Positions 10,340 to 22,041 of a stretch of DNA of 64,000 bases are shown here, piece after piece. This DNA comes from Penicillus capitatus (taxonomy: Eukaryota; Chlorophyta): NCBI GenBank assembly GCA_965649825.1, contig OZ287712.1, forward strand, positions 347,708 through 411,707, in the 5' to 3' direction. Numbering within the stretch: position 1 is the first letter of the stretch; every line of letters begins with the position of its first letter. A program made the position numbers and the translations under genes. The notes beneath the pieces are model-generated. The model searched no databases and had not been told where the DNA came from. It saw only the letters and a list, made by a program, of their open reading frames with translations.

Positions 10340-13300
10340 CTACCCGTGAAGAGCAGCTCGACGAGTGGCGGCGCGCGTCTGCCGCATGGTATGTGTGCTC
10401 GTTGTGGATGTCGCCGTCTGAAAGGACTCGGGAATAGATTCGGCATCGCTCACATCTCCCATCTGAAAGACTTGCAGATCGCCATCGGTGTGCACTAACT
10501 GATCATGCATCCCTGCCAAGAAGACCTCCTCTGATGCCGAAGGCGATGCGGGAACAGGCGCGTCGACCTGAGGCGTAGCGATGGGAGGCGGGAAAGGGAC
10601 GTCGATCGTCGAATGTGCTGACAGGCGTGCCGGGACGCGTTCCTGATCGATAGGAAGCGACTTCTCCCTGAGGAAGAGAACAGACGGTTCAGATCAGGGG
10701 CGAAAGTGTCCGTAGGGTTACGGGAGAGAGGAGGACTTCGCTCGTGTCGTCTGCATCGTGCCCCGCTTGACGGCGCATCCCAGAACGCAGCGATGTGATC
10801 GGACTGCCGAACGCAGTTGGCGTCTCGGGAGGGTCATCGTTGCGGTCGATGTCGCGTCTCCCATCTCTTTGCATTCTGAATAAGGCGCCCGTGACGACAA
10901 GGGCAATTCCCACGAGTAGCCATATCACACGTGAGAGATCCAGCGCTGCCTGTGTCTCCGTCGACGCGTCTTCGATCACGAGCGGCGCATCGAACGAGAA
11001 CGCCGGGCATTTCGCATAACCCAGCGCCTTTTCTGCCAGCGAAGCGCACAGAATCCTCACGTCATCTGATCTGCGGTCCTCGTTGGCGGCCGCCGCCGCC
11101 GCCGCCGGGCACATGAACATCGGCGTGTAGACTGGACATGTGTCGTCCCTCGGCACGAACCGCACGTCCACTCCGCCGATCTCTTCGACGCCACTCGGTG
11201 CGTGCCACAACGGACAGAACTGAAGAAACGACCAGAGAAAAACGCTGGCGACTAACAGCCACGAGATGAGCTTCTGTCCGTGCCCCTCTCGTCCATTCGC
11301 ATTCCATTCCCACGAGAACCGCAAACCTTTTGCCTTGCCCTCCTCATCCTTCCCTAAGAACAGCCACCTCTCCAGCGGCAGTCGACGTCTGGCACACGTC
11401 GGATACCTTCCGTGATAAAAACTTCGGAGTCGTGGCCTGTGGACGTCATCTTTCGAGGCGGAACTGGAATCCGAGAAGATCCGTTTTTCCGGCTGCTCTT
11501 GTTCGTCGTTGGTTCGCCGCCCGAAGGTAATTCGCTTTCCGCGTGTCCGTGCCGCGGCGTATTCGTCAAATCCGTCAGTTGTATGTCGCGTGGGCGATTT
11601 GGACGTGGCGGCGTTCGTTTTGACGCGGAACTGCGGGATGGCTGATCGGCGGCATCGCGTGTGCGTTCAGGTCTGGGCAGCTTAGTGCCGGGCGATTCGG
11701 ACGTCGTCGAGACCGACGTCTTTTCATCGACGATCAAGATTTTGATACTCTCCGGCACCGAACCACGCTGCCTCTCGTTCTTCTTCGACGGCGACGGACA
11801 CGGCGGAATGCTTGACGTCGCAGAAGCGCCTCTTTCACTTTCGACGACGATCGACATCCCCTCGTCGTCGACCACCTTCGCGCTATCATCTCCGGTCGTC
11901 TCGTCAATGACGGCGGTCTTGATCGAGTGATCTGTCTTTGTCGCCGCCGGCAACGCAGACGGCTTCTTATTGGCGTTCTGCGCGAGAGGAGCCTCCGGAG
12001 TCGTATTGCGAATGATGCCGATGTCGGCAGAGGTCTCGCTGACCATGCCACGACGCACGGATTCGGTCAGCGCCGAAGTAGGCCGTTTGACGTCGTGCTT
12101 CTCAGAAAAACGCTTCGCTGGCGGCGACGTCTTCGTCTCCGTGCGTTCAACCGCTTGGCACAGCTGACTGAGTCGCTCCGACAACGGCAAGACGTTGCTC
12201 CGTGACAAACGTCCGCTGTCGCCGCCCTCATGCGTCGCTTTCTCACGCGTTTTGCTTTTTCGCGTGGTCTTCGTCGCCTGTTGGCCATCCGTCTTCTTTC
12301 CTTTTGCCTTTGCCCGTTTTCTTCGATAGCGCTGAACTCGAGGCGGCTCCGCATCACGTGTCCCCGTCACACGGAAGAGGCCCTCGGCGCGTTCGTCGTA
12401 CGAAAAGGTTCCGTCTCGGTCGCTTTGCGTCACCGTGTTCGACAACGAAGCGTCCTCCCACACTTCGACGTTGCTCAAGCCGTTCACCGCTCCGAACGCA
12501 AACAGGTCGATATCGTCTGTCGAGACGCTCTCGATATCCGTCGCTTCGGCACGGAGAAGTGGCGTTGTCACTCGGGCGATCTCTGTCGTCTTGGCACCGG
12601 ATCTCTTCCGAAGAAATCCACTTCCTTCATCCTCTCGGCTCAGTTCCTCTTTTCTATCGCACAGACAAACGACGTCGAGAGATGCCTGGCTAAGCGTGTG
12701 CCTTTCCCCTGACGTTTCTTTGAGGAATTTATCGAGTTTTCGGCATCGTCTGGAGTGGGGATTGATGGTGTAGCCCGAGGCGTTGGATATGGTGTCGTCG
12801 TACGAAGGGTAGTGGACGGAGTCAACGAGCGACGAATGCGGTCGCGGAAGTGTCCGTCCATCACGTCCGTCGACGTTTTCCGCCTCGTCTTGTGACGCAC
12901 CGCTCCCCTATCAGACCATCTGAAGGCGATTCGCAAAACGTCCGTCGCGCTCACGTAGAAGGTCAGCCGCGATGCCGATTCGCGCGACTGGCGGTCTGCC
13001 TGTACGTCGGCAGTGACCTCAGACGGTGCCTCCGAATCCGCAAAGACATCGACGTGCACGCGAGGACTCGCCGTATGCGAAGCGACTTTCGAACTCGCCC
13101 CTGCGACGCACAACGTCCGTCTCTGCATCCGAGGAGACAAAAGTGTAATAGAGTGACGTCACCTGTGGACTGCGACTGCAAGTACTCGGTAAATGTTTGT
13201 AACGTACCGCGAGTCGACAGCTCAAGTGAACCTAGACGCACTCCACACCACATCCGACGCGATCCTTCCACGCCTACCGGAGTCGTTTAGGCTCGACGGT

Positions 13301-13685
13301 ATGCTCGAGTCGGATCTTCGTCTGAGGGGCGTCTGTCGAGTGACGGCCGCCGGCGAGGCGTCTGGAGACGATGGATGCAGGGCGAAGCTGGGCAAGGGTC
13401 GTCGTACCTTGTCGGAGGTTCATGTCGTTTGGCTTCCATCCGAAGGCGCCGCTCTCTTCTTCCGTCGAAACGATGCCCGTCCATCCACGGGCGGCATTCG
13501 ATACTAACGGCCCCGTCGTCAGCGGGACGCCACGTGTGCCGCGCGTTCCGGTGCTCCTCGGCGGCAGAAGGTTCTGTTTGTCTTTCGTGCGACCGGAGCT
13601 TTGACCCGCGACGGACGCCGAGCGCGGCAACGGCGACGAAGAATGCGTGTCGCCGTGTCCGTGTGTCGTGTCTGCTTTCTTCATA
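10340..13685 (-). CDS. Large disordered protein with two membrane segments near the C-terminus
   Basis: Proposed start ATG at 13685 (MKKADTTHGHG...). The N-terminal and central parts are low-complexity and rich in Ser, Thr, Arg, Lys, Glu and Pro. Joined by a GT-AG intron at 12750-12817, the central exon runs to FITEG, where another intron leads into KDEEGKAKG and the first hydrophobic segment (LISWLLVASVFLWSFLQF). About 110 residues with several Cys follow, then a second segment (VIWLLVGIALVVTGALF). A last exon (10340-10667) is in frame only if the 10668-10701 intron uses a GC donor. Architecture (basic disordered head, two helices, short Cys-containing loop) recalls inner nuclear membrane proteins, but no family signature was recognised. 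Exon limits between 12850 and 13330 are uncertain. Confidence 0.55.
12750..12817 (-). other. Intron, phase 2, in two-membrane-segment protein
   Basis: On the minus strand it starts GTCCACTACC and ends CACTCCAG. Removal fuses two long frames that otherwise both stop within 150 nt. Confidence 0.55.
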
Positions 13686-14191
13686 GGATAGTGTCCGACC
13701 AGAAACTCGGCGCCAACCTGAAAACGCCATCGGCGTTTTGCCGAGAGGCATCTCGTGTCTTGCCGTTTTTTGCTCGTGAACAGACTGTTGACGCATTTGG
13801 GGCCCCGCGTTCGATGGGTGACCGTCAGCAAATGAAAGCGACCGTTGTCGCGCACAGCTCTTTCGCGTTGCGTGTCAAAGATAGCGTCAACGGACAGGAG
13901 ATAGTGCGCAACGTTTGACGATTGAATGAAAGTAATGGCCTTCTCTTAACACCCACCCCTCGCGCCGCCGTACGGACACCGGTATCCAAAGGCACGTTCT
14001 CTTAGAGCAAAGGCGGCGGCGCCTTGACGCGCATTTCTCCCGTCGAGCTGACAGGCAAAGCCCTTTGGTCTATCGACGATGAGACGGTTGTCGATTCCGT
14101 CTCATCAAGACAGGCTGCCTCAGAGAAACGCCCGTCTTCCAGGATTCTGGACAGGAATATGAAGTGACCGAGCGCCTGCGACGAGAGGATG
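13686..14191. other. Spacer between two minus-strand genes
   Basis: The minus-strand frame of the downstream gene stays open upstream of 13685 to about 13957, so the true start could lie there through another exon. Nothing else recognised. Confidence 0.4.
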
Positions 14192-17100
14192 TCACTTTCT
14201 TAAGAGACAGACGCCAATGGCGAGCATCGTGACGAAGAGACCTGTGACAAGACCCAGTGCAAAAATCAAATACTCAATCACGGCAAAATGCCGAGCGTCT
14301 TGGGCTGTCCCATCCGAGCGCAGGTCTACAGCAAAGGCAGCCAGCCGTAGGTGCTCGCTTTGGTGTGGAAAGAGCGACGTGCCTTTCAGTAGGTAGTACT
14401 TCATGAGCGTGCCCAGGGCCTTGTCGACGGGCGCTTCGTCGTCGAAGGCGCCATAATCAAACGCGTGTTCAAAATGGTGTTCTTCAGGAACGGCAAGCGT
14501 CTTGCCCGACCACCACTGAGGACGATCGATGTTCTGCGCCTCCGACAAACCGGGTACGAAAGGAGACAAGGTCGACATCGCGTAGTCCTCTGCAGTTCTC
14601 GGACGCTCCTCCTCCAGCACCGCCTCGTCGCGAGCATCTTCGCTGGCAACATCTCCTGACGCTACGCACAAACCCGACGTGCGTTCTTTGTCCGTATCCG
14701 TAGAGATATACCCTGAAAAGTCTGCATAGGAGAGGGGTAGGCCTGTAGCAATGCTCTTTGTTTCCTTTGGCGGTCTGCTTTGCCATCTCGCCGTTTCGCC
14801 CGTCGGATTCCGTACGTCGTTTCCTGCAGCGCCGACAACGCCTTTACCGTTCGACCGACCTGAAATCACATCGTTGGAGGACAGACCGACATACGATGCC
14901 GTCTTTGACGGAGATGGACCTCGGAGAGGATCTCGTCTGAACCCGTTGGTAAGTGATCGAGCTTGAGAAGCTCATTGGGAAGACCGTGGTCCATCGTGGA
15001 ATGAAAATGCGCGTCGTGTGCGACGATGGCGGTGGATGCTTTCAAGATACGTCGCATCTCCTCTTCTCCGTCCTCCACGATGCGTGACCATCCATTGCCC
15101 AGGTGCTCACGCAACGATGCATCGAGCTTAGCGATGGTCGCCTTCATATCCTCTCCGTTGTCTCCGTTCGCCGCGTGCTCTTCTGTACCGCCGAGCGTCT
15201 GTCGAACCAGATCCACTGCCGCTTTTGTCGACGGATTTTCGATATCGATCGTGTCGAACTGTTCTCGGAATCGCAGCCAATCGCCGTTTCCATCGGTTTC
15301 CAAAGAATCGATCAAGGAACGGAGCTGCTCTCGAACAGGCTGCGGAAGATCCTCAATAGACGTTGCACGGGTCCGGGCGCGTTTTCGAGTCATCGTGGCT
15401 TTCCATTCGCCGAGGCGCTTCGTTGACGCCGACGCTTTCTCTCTGAAGATGCGCTGAATATCCGGCACGTCAGCAGGCGACATAGCACCCGCGTCTGCCA
15501 GAAGCTTTCGTTTGCGTTCGGAAAGAACATCTTGAATCCACTCCTCCAATCGATTCTGCACTTTGGTCACTGTCTGGCTCTTATCCACTCCCATGACCCT
15601 TCTGCCTATGGCCTGAAGCAGCTCTTCACGAAACGCCGCCACTGGCGTTGGCGCTTCGTCTGCATACTCCTCCTTTTCTTTAAAGCCCGACGAGAAATGC
15701 AAAGCGTCTGCGGAAAGGTGCTCGGCGCTTGCGTCGCTCGACTCTGTTCGCCGAGAGAGAAGCGTCTCGAGTGTATCCACGACTGCGTCTAGATCCACGT
15801 GGTATTCTGCCAGCACGTCTGGATGTGCGTCAGCGTCGGCTTCAGACAAGAGTCGTCGCTTCACCGAGGGCTGTTCATCGTCGTCTCGTTTTTGCACTCG
15901 AGAGAACTGGCCGATGTTGCGAACGAAGGCCTTGAGCTTCGAAACGGTATCTTTCAATTTCTCAATCGGTCGTTCCTTTGCCTCCGCAGCTGACTGAACG
16001 TCGATGTCATCAATGAGTTCTCTGAGTGTCGTCGGCGGAGCGTCGACAGGCAAGTGGCGTGCGACGATTGGATTGGTACCCGGTATGTAGCTCTCGATGC
16101 TGAGTATCTGCTTCAGTAACTGAACCAGACGAGCGTCACTTTTCGACAGCGCCGCCGTCTCCAGCTGTGCGTATCTCTGCTCTATGGCGACGACGCTTCT
16201 CCACCACTGTGCCAGACAAGGAATGCGCTTGAGATCCCGAAACTCCACGCATTCACGGAATCGCGTTATGGCGTCACTCATGTCCTGACGAAAAGAAGAG
16301 AGCAGAGGGATCTCGGCAGCTCTGCTCTGTGTCACATAAGCGCGAGCCTCAAAATCGGCAACGGTCGACTCCAACTCGCGGACCAACTACATCGAAAATG
16401 AACGTCTGAAATAAAAAGAGGCATTGGCAAAAAGAGACGTGCCTCGGCGAGACATACGAGGGAGGTATTGCTGGCATCCTGACGGCACGATTCATAACGG
16501 CGAAAAAGAGTGAACACCACCTGGAATGGCGCGCTCAAAACGTTTGAAAAGAGTGACAAACTCTACCTGGGCGAGATCGACGCGTTGTCGGAGATCTTGA
16601 ACGTCTTCTATACTTGCTTGTAGACGCTCCCAGGCGTCTGTCTCCAGCGTCGTGCTCTTTTCTAGATTCCAAAAGAGTGAGATGACCTTAACCGTAGAGC
16701 CGTAGAGCCGTAGCGCTCGACAGTACTTTGTTGTTCAAGAGTCAGGTCTTCCAAGATGCGTTGCATCAGATCGTGTAAGTGTGGCATCGAAGACGCATCG
16801 CCGAGTCCTTGATCGAAGACCTCCTGCAACGTACGCGTCTGATCGACTTGCTCGACGGCGTCTTCCTGAACGAGAGACTCGAGCAATGTCGTCCACGCTG
16901 CGCTTGGACGTTGCCATCGTGAGGGTGTAAGGCATGGCATACTTGCTATCCAGTCGCTGGGATCTGCGTCCGTCATTTGCTGCAAAGGACGCTGTTGCGT
17001 TTCTTCTTCCACGACGCGCAGCGCAGCGTATGCCGCAAGCGCTTCGCTATGTTGCGCAAGGAATGCCCTTCGTATATAAACTGTCAGATTTAGCTCGACA

Positions 17101-17303
17101 CAGGTAGAGCAGCGCACTGGATTTTCGACCGAATCGTCTCGTCGCCAGTATCTGACGCAGCGTCGTCGAGCAGAGACCGCAGCTCGGCCTGTCGGGCAAC
17201 ACGTGTCCAATACGACGACGGCGATCCTTGGCCGTCGTCACGACTACTCTACTGGTCAGACACTCGCCCCTCTTTATGTGGCGATTCGGCACACCTTTAT
17301 CAT
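14192..17303 (-). CDS. Large coiled-coil protein with C-terminal membrane anchor
   Basis: Roughly 900 residues, mostly helical with heptads and alternating charge (DDIDVQSAAEAK, KLKAFVRNIGQF). The C-terminus is one hydrophobic helix (YLIFALGLVTGLFVTMLA) ending in LLRK with almost no luminal tail. Splicing at 16662-16726 and 16521-16566, both containing the CACTCTTTT motif, plus an intron before 16386, gives an uninterrupted coiled coil through RVDLAQVVFTLFRRYESC. A further intron near 14870-14920 joins the anchor exon. Start proposed at 17303 (MIK, then an intron), weakly supported. The shape, a long spectrin-like rod with a C-terminal anchor, resembles golgins or nesprin-type nuclear envelope linkers; no sequence signature decides. 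Confidence 0.6.
16521..16566 (-). other. Motif-bearing intron (46 nt)
   Basis: Sense strand begins GTAGAGTTTGTCACTCTTTT and ends CCATTCCAG. Keeps the coiled-coil frame. Confidence 0.7.
16662..16726 (-). other. Motif-bearing intron (65 nt)
   Basis: Sense strand begins GTACTGTCG, contains CATCTCACTCTTTT near its 3' end and finishes GGAATCTAG. Phase 1. Confidence 0.65.
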
Positions 17304-17858
17304 GTCAACGGATGCTCCACGAGCGACAACGGCCACAAATATACAAACAAGAAGGAAGCACACATGGCATAGGTGTTGCTTTGACATGATCTGGACGCCG
17401 ATGTTAGCAGGGACAGATCTGGAAAGAGATGACTGAATGCGGGACGATGGTGTGTATGGTCACGCGTCTCTTCGAAGGACATCCTATAGACAACTCGACC
17501 TGTCTCGACCGAGAGCCATTCTCTTGGAGGCGCCGAATCGTCAAGACGCTTTGCAAAAGAAGACCGAGCGCTTGATTCCAGAGCATCGTGTCACATCATT
17601 CTGTGACGTTTCGTCGGACGTCTGCCGCCTCGTGACGTGACAGCTGACGCACGTCACATCAAAAACGCTACGCGTTCATCGCGACGCCGTCTATATCTGA
17701 CGGTTTTTGCCGCGGTCGATCCAGTATCGACCGAGCAACTTCGTGGCTTCCCTTGATAATAGCATCGAACCCACGTCCAACGTCGGCTGCCCTTGTTTGA
17801 TTATTGCCGACATGAAAGTGGAGGGCGAACCGAGTGGTCCACTCAATCTAGTTGATCG
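17304..17858. other. Divergent intergenic
   Basis: Between the starts of the minus-strand coiled-coil gene and a plus-strand gene. Contains TGTCACATCATTC (near 17588) and CGTCACATCAAAA (near 17651), the sequence that elsewhere marks intron ends. No coding exon recognised. Confidence 0.4.
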
Positions 17859-18411
17859 ATGGCTTCTGATGTGACGTTGTTGGCTAAGGGATGCGATGAC
17901 GGGGTCTACACGTGCTTTGAGTACGATTTCAGTTTGTACAGTCGTTTGCCTATGTCGAAACGCGTACGCACTTCGGACAATAGCGTGCCACCAGATGACG
18001 GCGCGAGCACGGCGTCTAAAAGTGCCGCAAGTCTTGTCGACGGTGCACAAGACGGTCGCTATTTCACCGACATCATTTACAACCTCGCCGACGAACTCGC
18101 TGTCGATCTGAAGGTCCGCCTCGGCGCACCGATCGATTCTCGAGTACCCATCATCTCAGGGGGCATTGGAATCGCATGCGATCGCACTTAACGATAGCGT
18201 GCGTACGTTGCAGCGTATGGCCGAAGGTAGAGCAACGGGTCTGTCCGTGTGATGTGACAGCTGGCTGTTTGGTACAGAGATCACGGCGCAACGCGAAGCC
18301 GAGGACCGAGAGATCCGCGACGAAACGGATCACCTCGTGAGCAAAGTCGCGAGCATTCAGTCGACGATCGCCGCCTTTATGGACACCAATCAGAAACGCA
18401 CGGATGCTTAG
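17859..18411 (+). CDS. Small helical protein of unknown function (151 aa)
   Basis: Exons 17859-18113, 18160-18226 and 18278-18411. After a Ser/Asp-rich N-terminus the protein is helical with heptads (SHAIALNDSVRTLQRMAEE, then ITAQREAEDREIRDE), as in small subunits of multiprotein complexes. The frame is continuous only when the 46-nt and 51-nt introns are removed; the second contains GTGATGTGACAG internally and ends GGTACAG. The next internal ATG (MSKRVRTSD, near 17952) could be the true start. No family recognised. Confidence 0.6.
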
Positions 18412-18508
18412 GAAAAGAGACGCTTTCACGGGAGGCGCTTTATTTCATTAGCGTTGTGCATTGGGGATGCTGAAATTCCTCCGTTACACTGAAGTCCGAT
18501 CTCGACCT

Positions 18509-20415
18509 CTACAGCTCCTCCTTCTTCTCTGACTCTTTGGTCGCAGCGGGCTCCTTTTCCGCCTCTTTGGGATCTTCGCTGGTAATGCCCAGCTTCGTTT
18601 CGACGAATGTTATGAGATCTTTTAGAGAACGATCTCCGGCGTAGTCCAGAACCTCGCCGCCTTTTTTCACGTACTTAAGCGTCGGATAGCCCTTCACCTG
18701 TAAAAGCGTCCATGTGAAGCCAAGATATGACGAATGTGAGAGAGATAGACTTCGAAACGACCGTCGGGGATGTCGTTGGCTGTGGCATCCATCTTGGCGA
18801 CGATGAGATTGTCGTTATCCTTGAAATGCTTGGCGAGGTTCTCGTAGATCGGCGCCAGTTTCTTGCAATGGCCACACCACGGAGCGTAGAACTCCATAAG
18901 GACGTCTTTTCCGGACGATAGAACTTCGGCAAACGTCTTGGCCACCACGACCTAAACACAACCGCCTTATCAGGCGAAATCTCTTCCAATCTCTTCCCAC
19001 TTTGACAGGGCCGCTGTCATCTTTTGGCGGCTCCTCCGATTTGATGGTCGGTTCCAGTTCTCCCGCCTGGTCGCAACAGCAGATCGTTGTTTATCCAGAA
19101 TCGTGGTGCCTGTGCCTCACCTTCCATTTGGCGACGAAGGATTTGATGTCGTCCACTTTAACTTTTTTCTGCACGAATTTCTTTCCATCCGAGTGGTCGT
19201 GCATCACAACAGCGGGGCAGTCACCCTCCTCGATGCCAAAGTATCGGGCAGCCTTTGAGTTGATGGATGCATCGATAAAGATCACATTGAAGCTCGTGTG
19301 TGCTTCATCTACTTCAGTCAAAATCTCCTTCATTTCCTGCAGCTGTTTGTCATCCTATACAAGACCCTCACTCAAAATCACACCACAAAGAATGAGAGTC
19401 ACATACAGGTTGCACGTAGGCGATTAGACGCGGCTCCGGTTTGGCAAAGATCTCTTGTACCCTCTTCATGTGTCGCGGACTTGTTCTAGTCACAAACAGA
19501 AGAGTGAGAAAGTGTGAGGGATCGTCGATGCAGCTACTGGATGAGTTCAGTAAGACGAGGGGTGGACGTTTTGATGGCCCAATCCACAATGGCATCTACC
19601 GTGAACTCTCCGTTATACTTGGAGATGTTTTTCTCGGTAGCTTTGAGGAAGAACACCATCGATCCCGTACAGAATTCCGGATCTATCTCACACATGTCAC
19701 ACTTTCGAAATGGCCACTTAATAATAATACCCGCTGTGCATTTTTCGATGAGTTTTGGATTGAACGTATGGGCGATGGCAAATCCTTCAGTCCTCACCTT
19801 CTCCGCAACTTCCAAATACACCTTCGATTCTTTGCTCTCTTCTCCAAAGGCGCCGATCATAATTGCCTCATTCTTCGCCAGTTTGACGCCCTCTTCTTTG
19901 GTCTGAATCAGGGTGGAGGCTGGACCGAACGCCTTGTTTACTTCCTCCACGATCCCAGCTGCCGTTCGCGGTCCATTATACTCCTCGGGATTCTCCAACG
20001 AGCCGTTTCGGAACAGGCGAATCGAAGGAAATCCCTTGATGTCATATCTGCACGTCATCCATCAGAAAAGTGTGAAAAGTGTGAGATCGTTGCTTTTGAG
20101 CAAGTGGTTTGTTTTTCTGGTCATCCACATCACACTTGGCAAGCTTGACACTGGAGTTGCTCTCTTTGAGCAATTGGGCCGCCTTTTCGTATTCCGGAGC
20201 GAGTTTTTTGCAGTGTCCACACCATGGCGCATAGAACTCCACGACGATATCTCCTACCAGGTGCAGAATCGTCAGGGCGTGTAGAGGACACGGACGAAGC
20301 GACCTTGTGCGACAACGGTGTCAAAGTTGTCGACGTCCAGGACGATAACGTGATCTTCAGCAGCGGCGCTAACGAATGCGCCGACAAAAACGAGGGCACA
20401 GATAAAGAGACGCAT
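18509..20415 (-). CDS. PDI: Protein disulfide isomerase, ER lumen (a-b-b'-a')
   Basis: Forms and rearranges disulfides in secretory proteins. Start ATG at 20415 with a signal peptide ([19 protein letters not shown]). Two thioredoxin domains each carry [12 protein letters not shown] (near 20205 and 18865), with b and b' domains between them ([15 protein letters not shown] at about 20040). The C-terminus is KEEL, a KDEL-type ER-retrieval signal, after an acidic/Lys tail. At least seven introns; the one at 20048-20093 needs a GC donor to give LAQKYDIKGFP, and that at 19486-19537 carries doubled CTCACACTTT / CTCACTCTT motifs. All expected domains and catalytic cysteines are present. Confidence 0.95.
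20048..20093 (-). other. GC-AG intron in PDI
   Basis: Sense strand starts GCAACGATCTCACACTTTT and ends GATGACGTGCAG. Phase 2; restores QKYDIKGFP, a strongly conserved PDI block. Confidence 0.8.
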
Positions 20416-20530
20416 CAGGACTCGGGCGCAACGAAGGCGAGAACGGGGCAATTGTGGCGGAAGCTGAGCTCAAAAGGGCCTTGGTGGCAGGTGGCGACGT
20501 GTCTCATGTGATGTGACAGATGAATCGTCG

Positions 20531-22041
20531 TTACAGGATGGCCTCAGCGGGACGCAGACCGAGTTCTCGAAACATGACCTCATCTTCGTCTTGATCATTG
20601 TTGGATGTCGTCAGAAGCTTGTCGCCTAAACAGAGCGTCGTTGGCCTCTCCCGATCGATCAAAAGAGTGCGCGCCTGACCTGAGAACACGCTGTTGGCGC
20701 CGGCCAGAAAACAGAGAGCCTGATCTGAGAATGTGAGGTTCAGACGTCCAGCAGCGAGGCGGACTTTAGACTTGGGCATTAGAATCCTGGCCGTCGCGAT
20801 GCATCTGTTTAGGGGAAGAGACCAAAAAGAGTGACCAGAATGTGTGAGGTGTTGTACCGGACCATCTCAGGTGCAGCGACCGGTGCCTCGTTCTCAAGCG
20901 GTGTGCCTTTAATGACCACCAATCGATTGATGGGAACCGATTCGGGATGAACAGGCATCGAGGCGAGCTGATGCAGAAGACTGATCCGATCTTGCGTTTC
21001 CTCGCCTAGAAACGCTCTCTCATTCAAAATCACACGATCTGCATACGGTGTCCATACCGAGTCCCAGGATTCCACCACAGCAGACACTGATCCCAGCTGC
21101 TCTCACTTTTTGGACGGTATCCAGCCGGTCCTGTCAGAGAAGATCGAGATGCGTTTCGCCCGTACGCTGTCGTGTACTTCGTATTTTCGAGTCGTCGTGA
21201 TTTTGGGGTAGTGTTCGGGACTGGTATCCAGATTGTGGTTGTAGGCAGTGAGTCCAGCTTCCTTGAGTTGCATCGCCTGCTCAGCTGTCAGCATTCCTGT
21301 TCAAGAAGCTGGCGTGTTTCTGCATCTATATGAGGAAAGAGGACAGACCCAACGTGGCACAGACTTCCATGCCTAGGCCTCGCACTTTGGAAACCATTTC
21401 CAGAACGCGTTTGAATTGATTGGGTCCGACTTGAGATGGCCCTCTCCATGCAGCTCCCATGCAAAATCGTGTGCTCCCTGCTTCTTTGGCTTTCAGAGCT
21501 GCCTAAGATTGTGCGACCACGTTCTGCGACAGTCTTGTCTATGGCGATGTGACTTGGTAGACGTCATCAATGTTCATGAGCCGTTCTGCTTTGGTCCCAG
21601 TCGTGGCTTTGTACTTTGAGCTTTGTGAACAGTAATGGCAGTCTTCGGGGCATCCACCGCTCTTGATATTCAATAGAGTGCAACGCTGAACCTGTCACAT
21701 CAGATAGATATGAACGCCATCGCCATGTGCGTGGCCGCACGCTTCGAGGGTCGTGATAGAGACGATGCACCGAAGCTGCTTGGTAGACGAGATCGAGCAG
21801 GGGCATGGAGTAGACTCCTTTGATCTCGCCCTTGCTACGTTAGAAATAGTTGGGAGTCGAGAAAACAAGGGGCGGAAGGCTACGTCCAGTCGCTGCGTAT
21901 GTCGCCAATCTTCGTTCGCCATGAGTTCGGTGGCGGGGTCTCCTCTTCCGCTGCCGCGACAGCGGATTCGAAACGTATCAACGTCGACTGGAAAAATCGA
22001 AAGGGCGAGACGCGAAACAGACGGTGTAATACGATCGCCAT
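20531..22041 (-). CDS. bioB: Biotin synthase, mitochondrial
   Basis: Radical-SAM enzyme that inserts sulfur into dethiobiotin, the last step of biotin synthesis. Eight introns. The Fe-S cluster motif is [13 protein letters not shown] (near 21640). Other family blocks: [68 protein letters not shown]. Choosing the ATG at 22041 gives a presequence rich in Arg, Phe and Ser without acidic residues ([20 protein letters not shown]), typical of mitochondrial import; splicing then yields [18 protein letters not shown] as in other biotin synthases. An inner ATG at 21922 is out of that frame and rejected. The introns at 20626-20679 and 20805-20857 carry CACTCTTTT. Confidence 0.95.
20626..20679 (-). other. 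Motif-bearing intron in biotin synthase
   Basis: Sense strand begins GTCAGGCGCGCACTCTTTT. Without splicing there would be an 18-residue insertion not found in the family. Confidence 0.75.
20805..20857 (-). other. Motif-bearing intron in biotin synthase
   Basis: Sense strand begins GTACAACACCTCACACATTC, then GGTCACTCTTTTT, and ends CCTAAACAG. Phase 2; joins EMVR to [11 protein letters not shown]. Confidence 0.75.

Noticed and set aside
11927-13500. Several long Arg-rich frames on both strands
   Set aside because: Shadow frames of the low-complexity minus-strand gene; Arg-rich composition is typical of the wrong frame in this base composition.
15026-16000. Long plus-strand frames opposite the minus-strand coiled-coil gene
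   Set aside because: They are antisense shadows of a GC-rich coding exon with clear heptads on the minus strand.
18141-18259. Introns of 14-18 nt in the small coiled-coil gene
   Set aside because: Tiny GT-AG pairs would also restore a frame, but 46-nt and 51-nt introns do so with a better protein and fit the general size.
21420-21922. Biotin synthase start at the ATG at 21922, with a GC donor for the first intron
   Set aside because: The outer ATG at 22041 in another frame gives a mitochondrial presequence and a canonical GT donor leading to [12 protein letters not shown].
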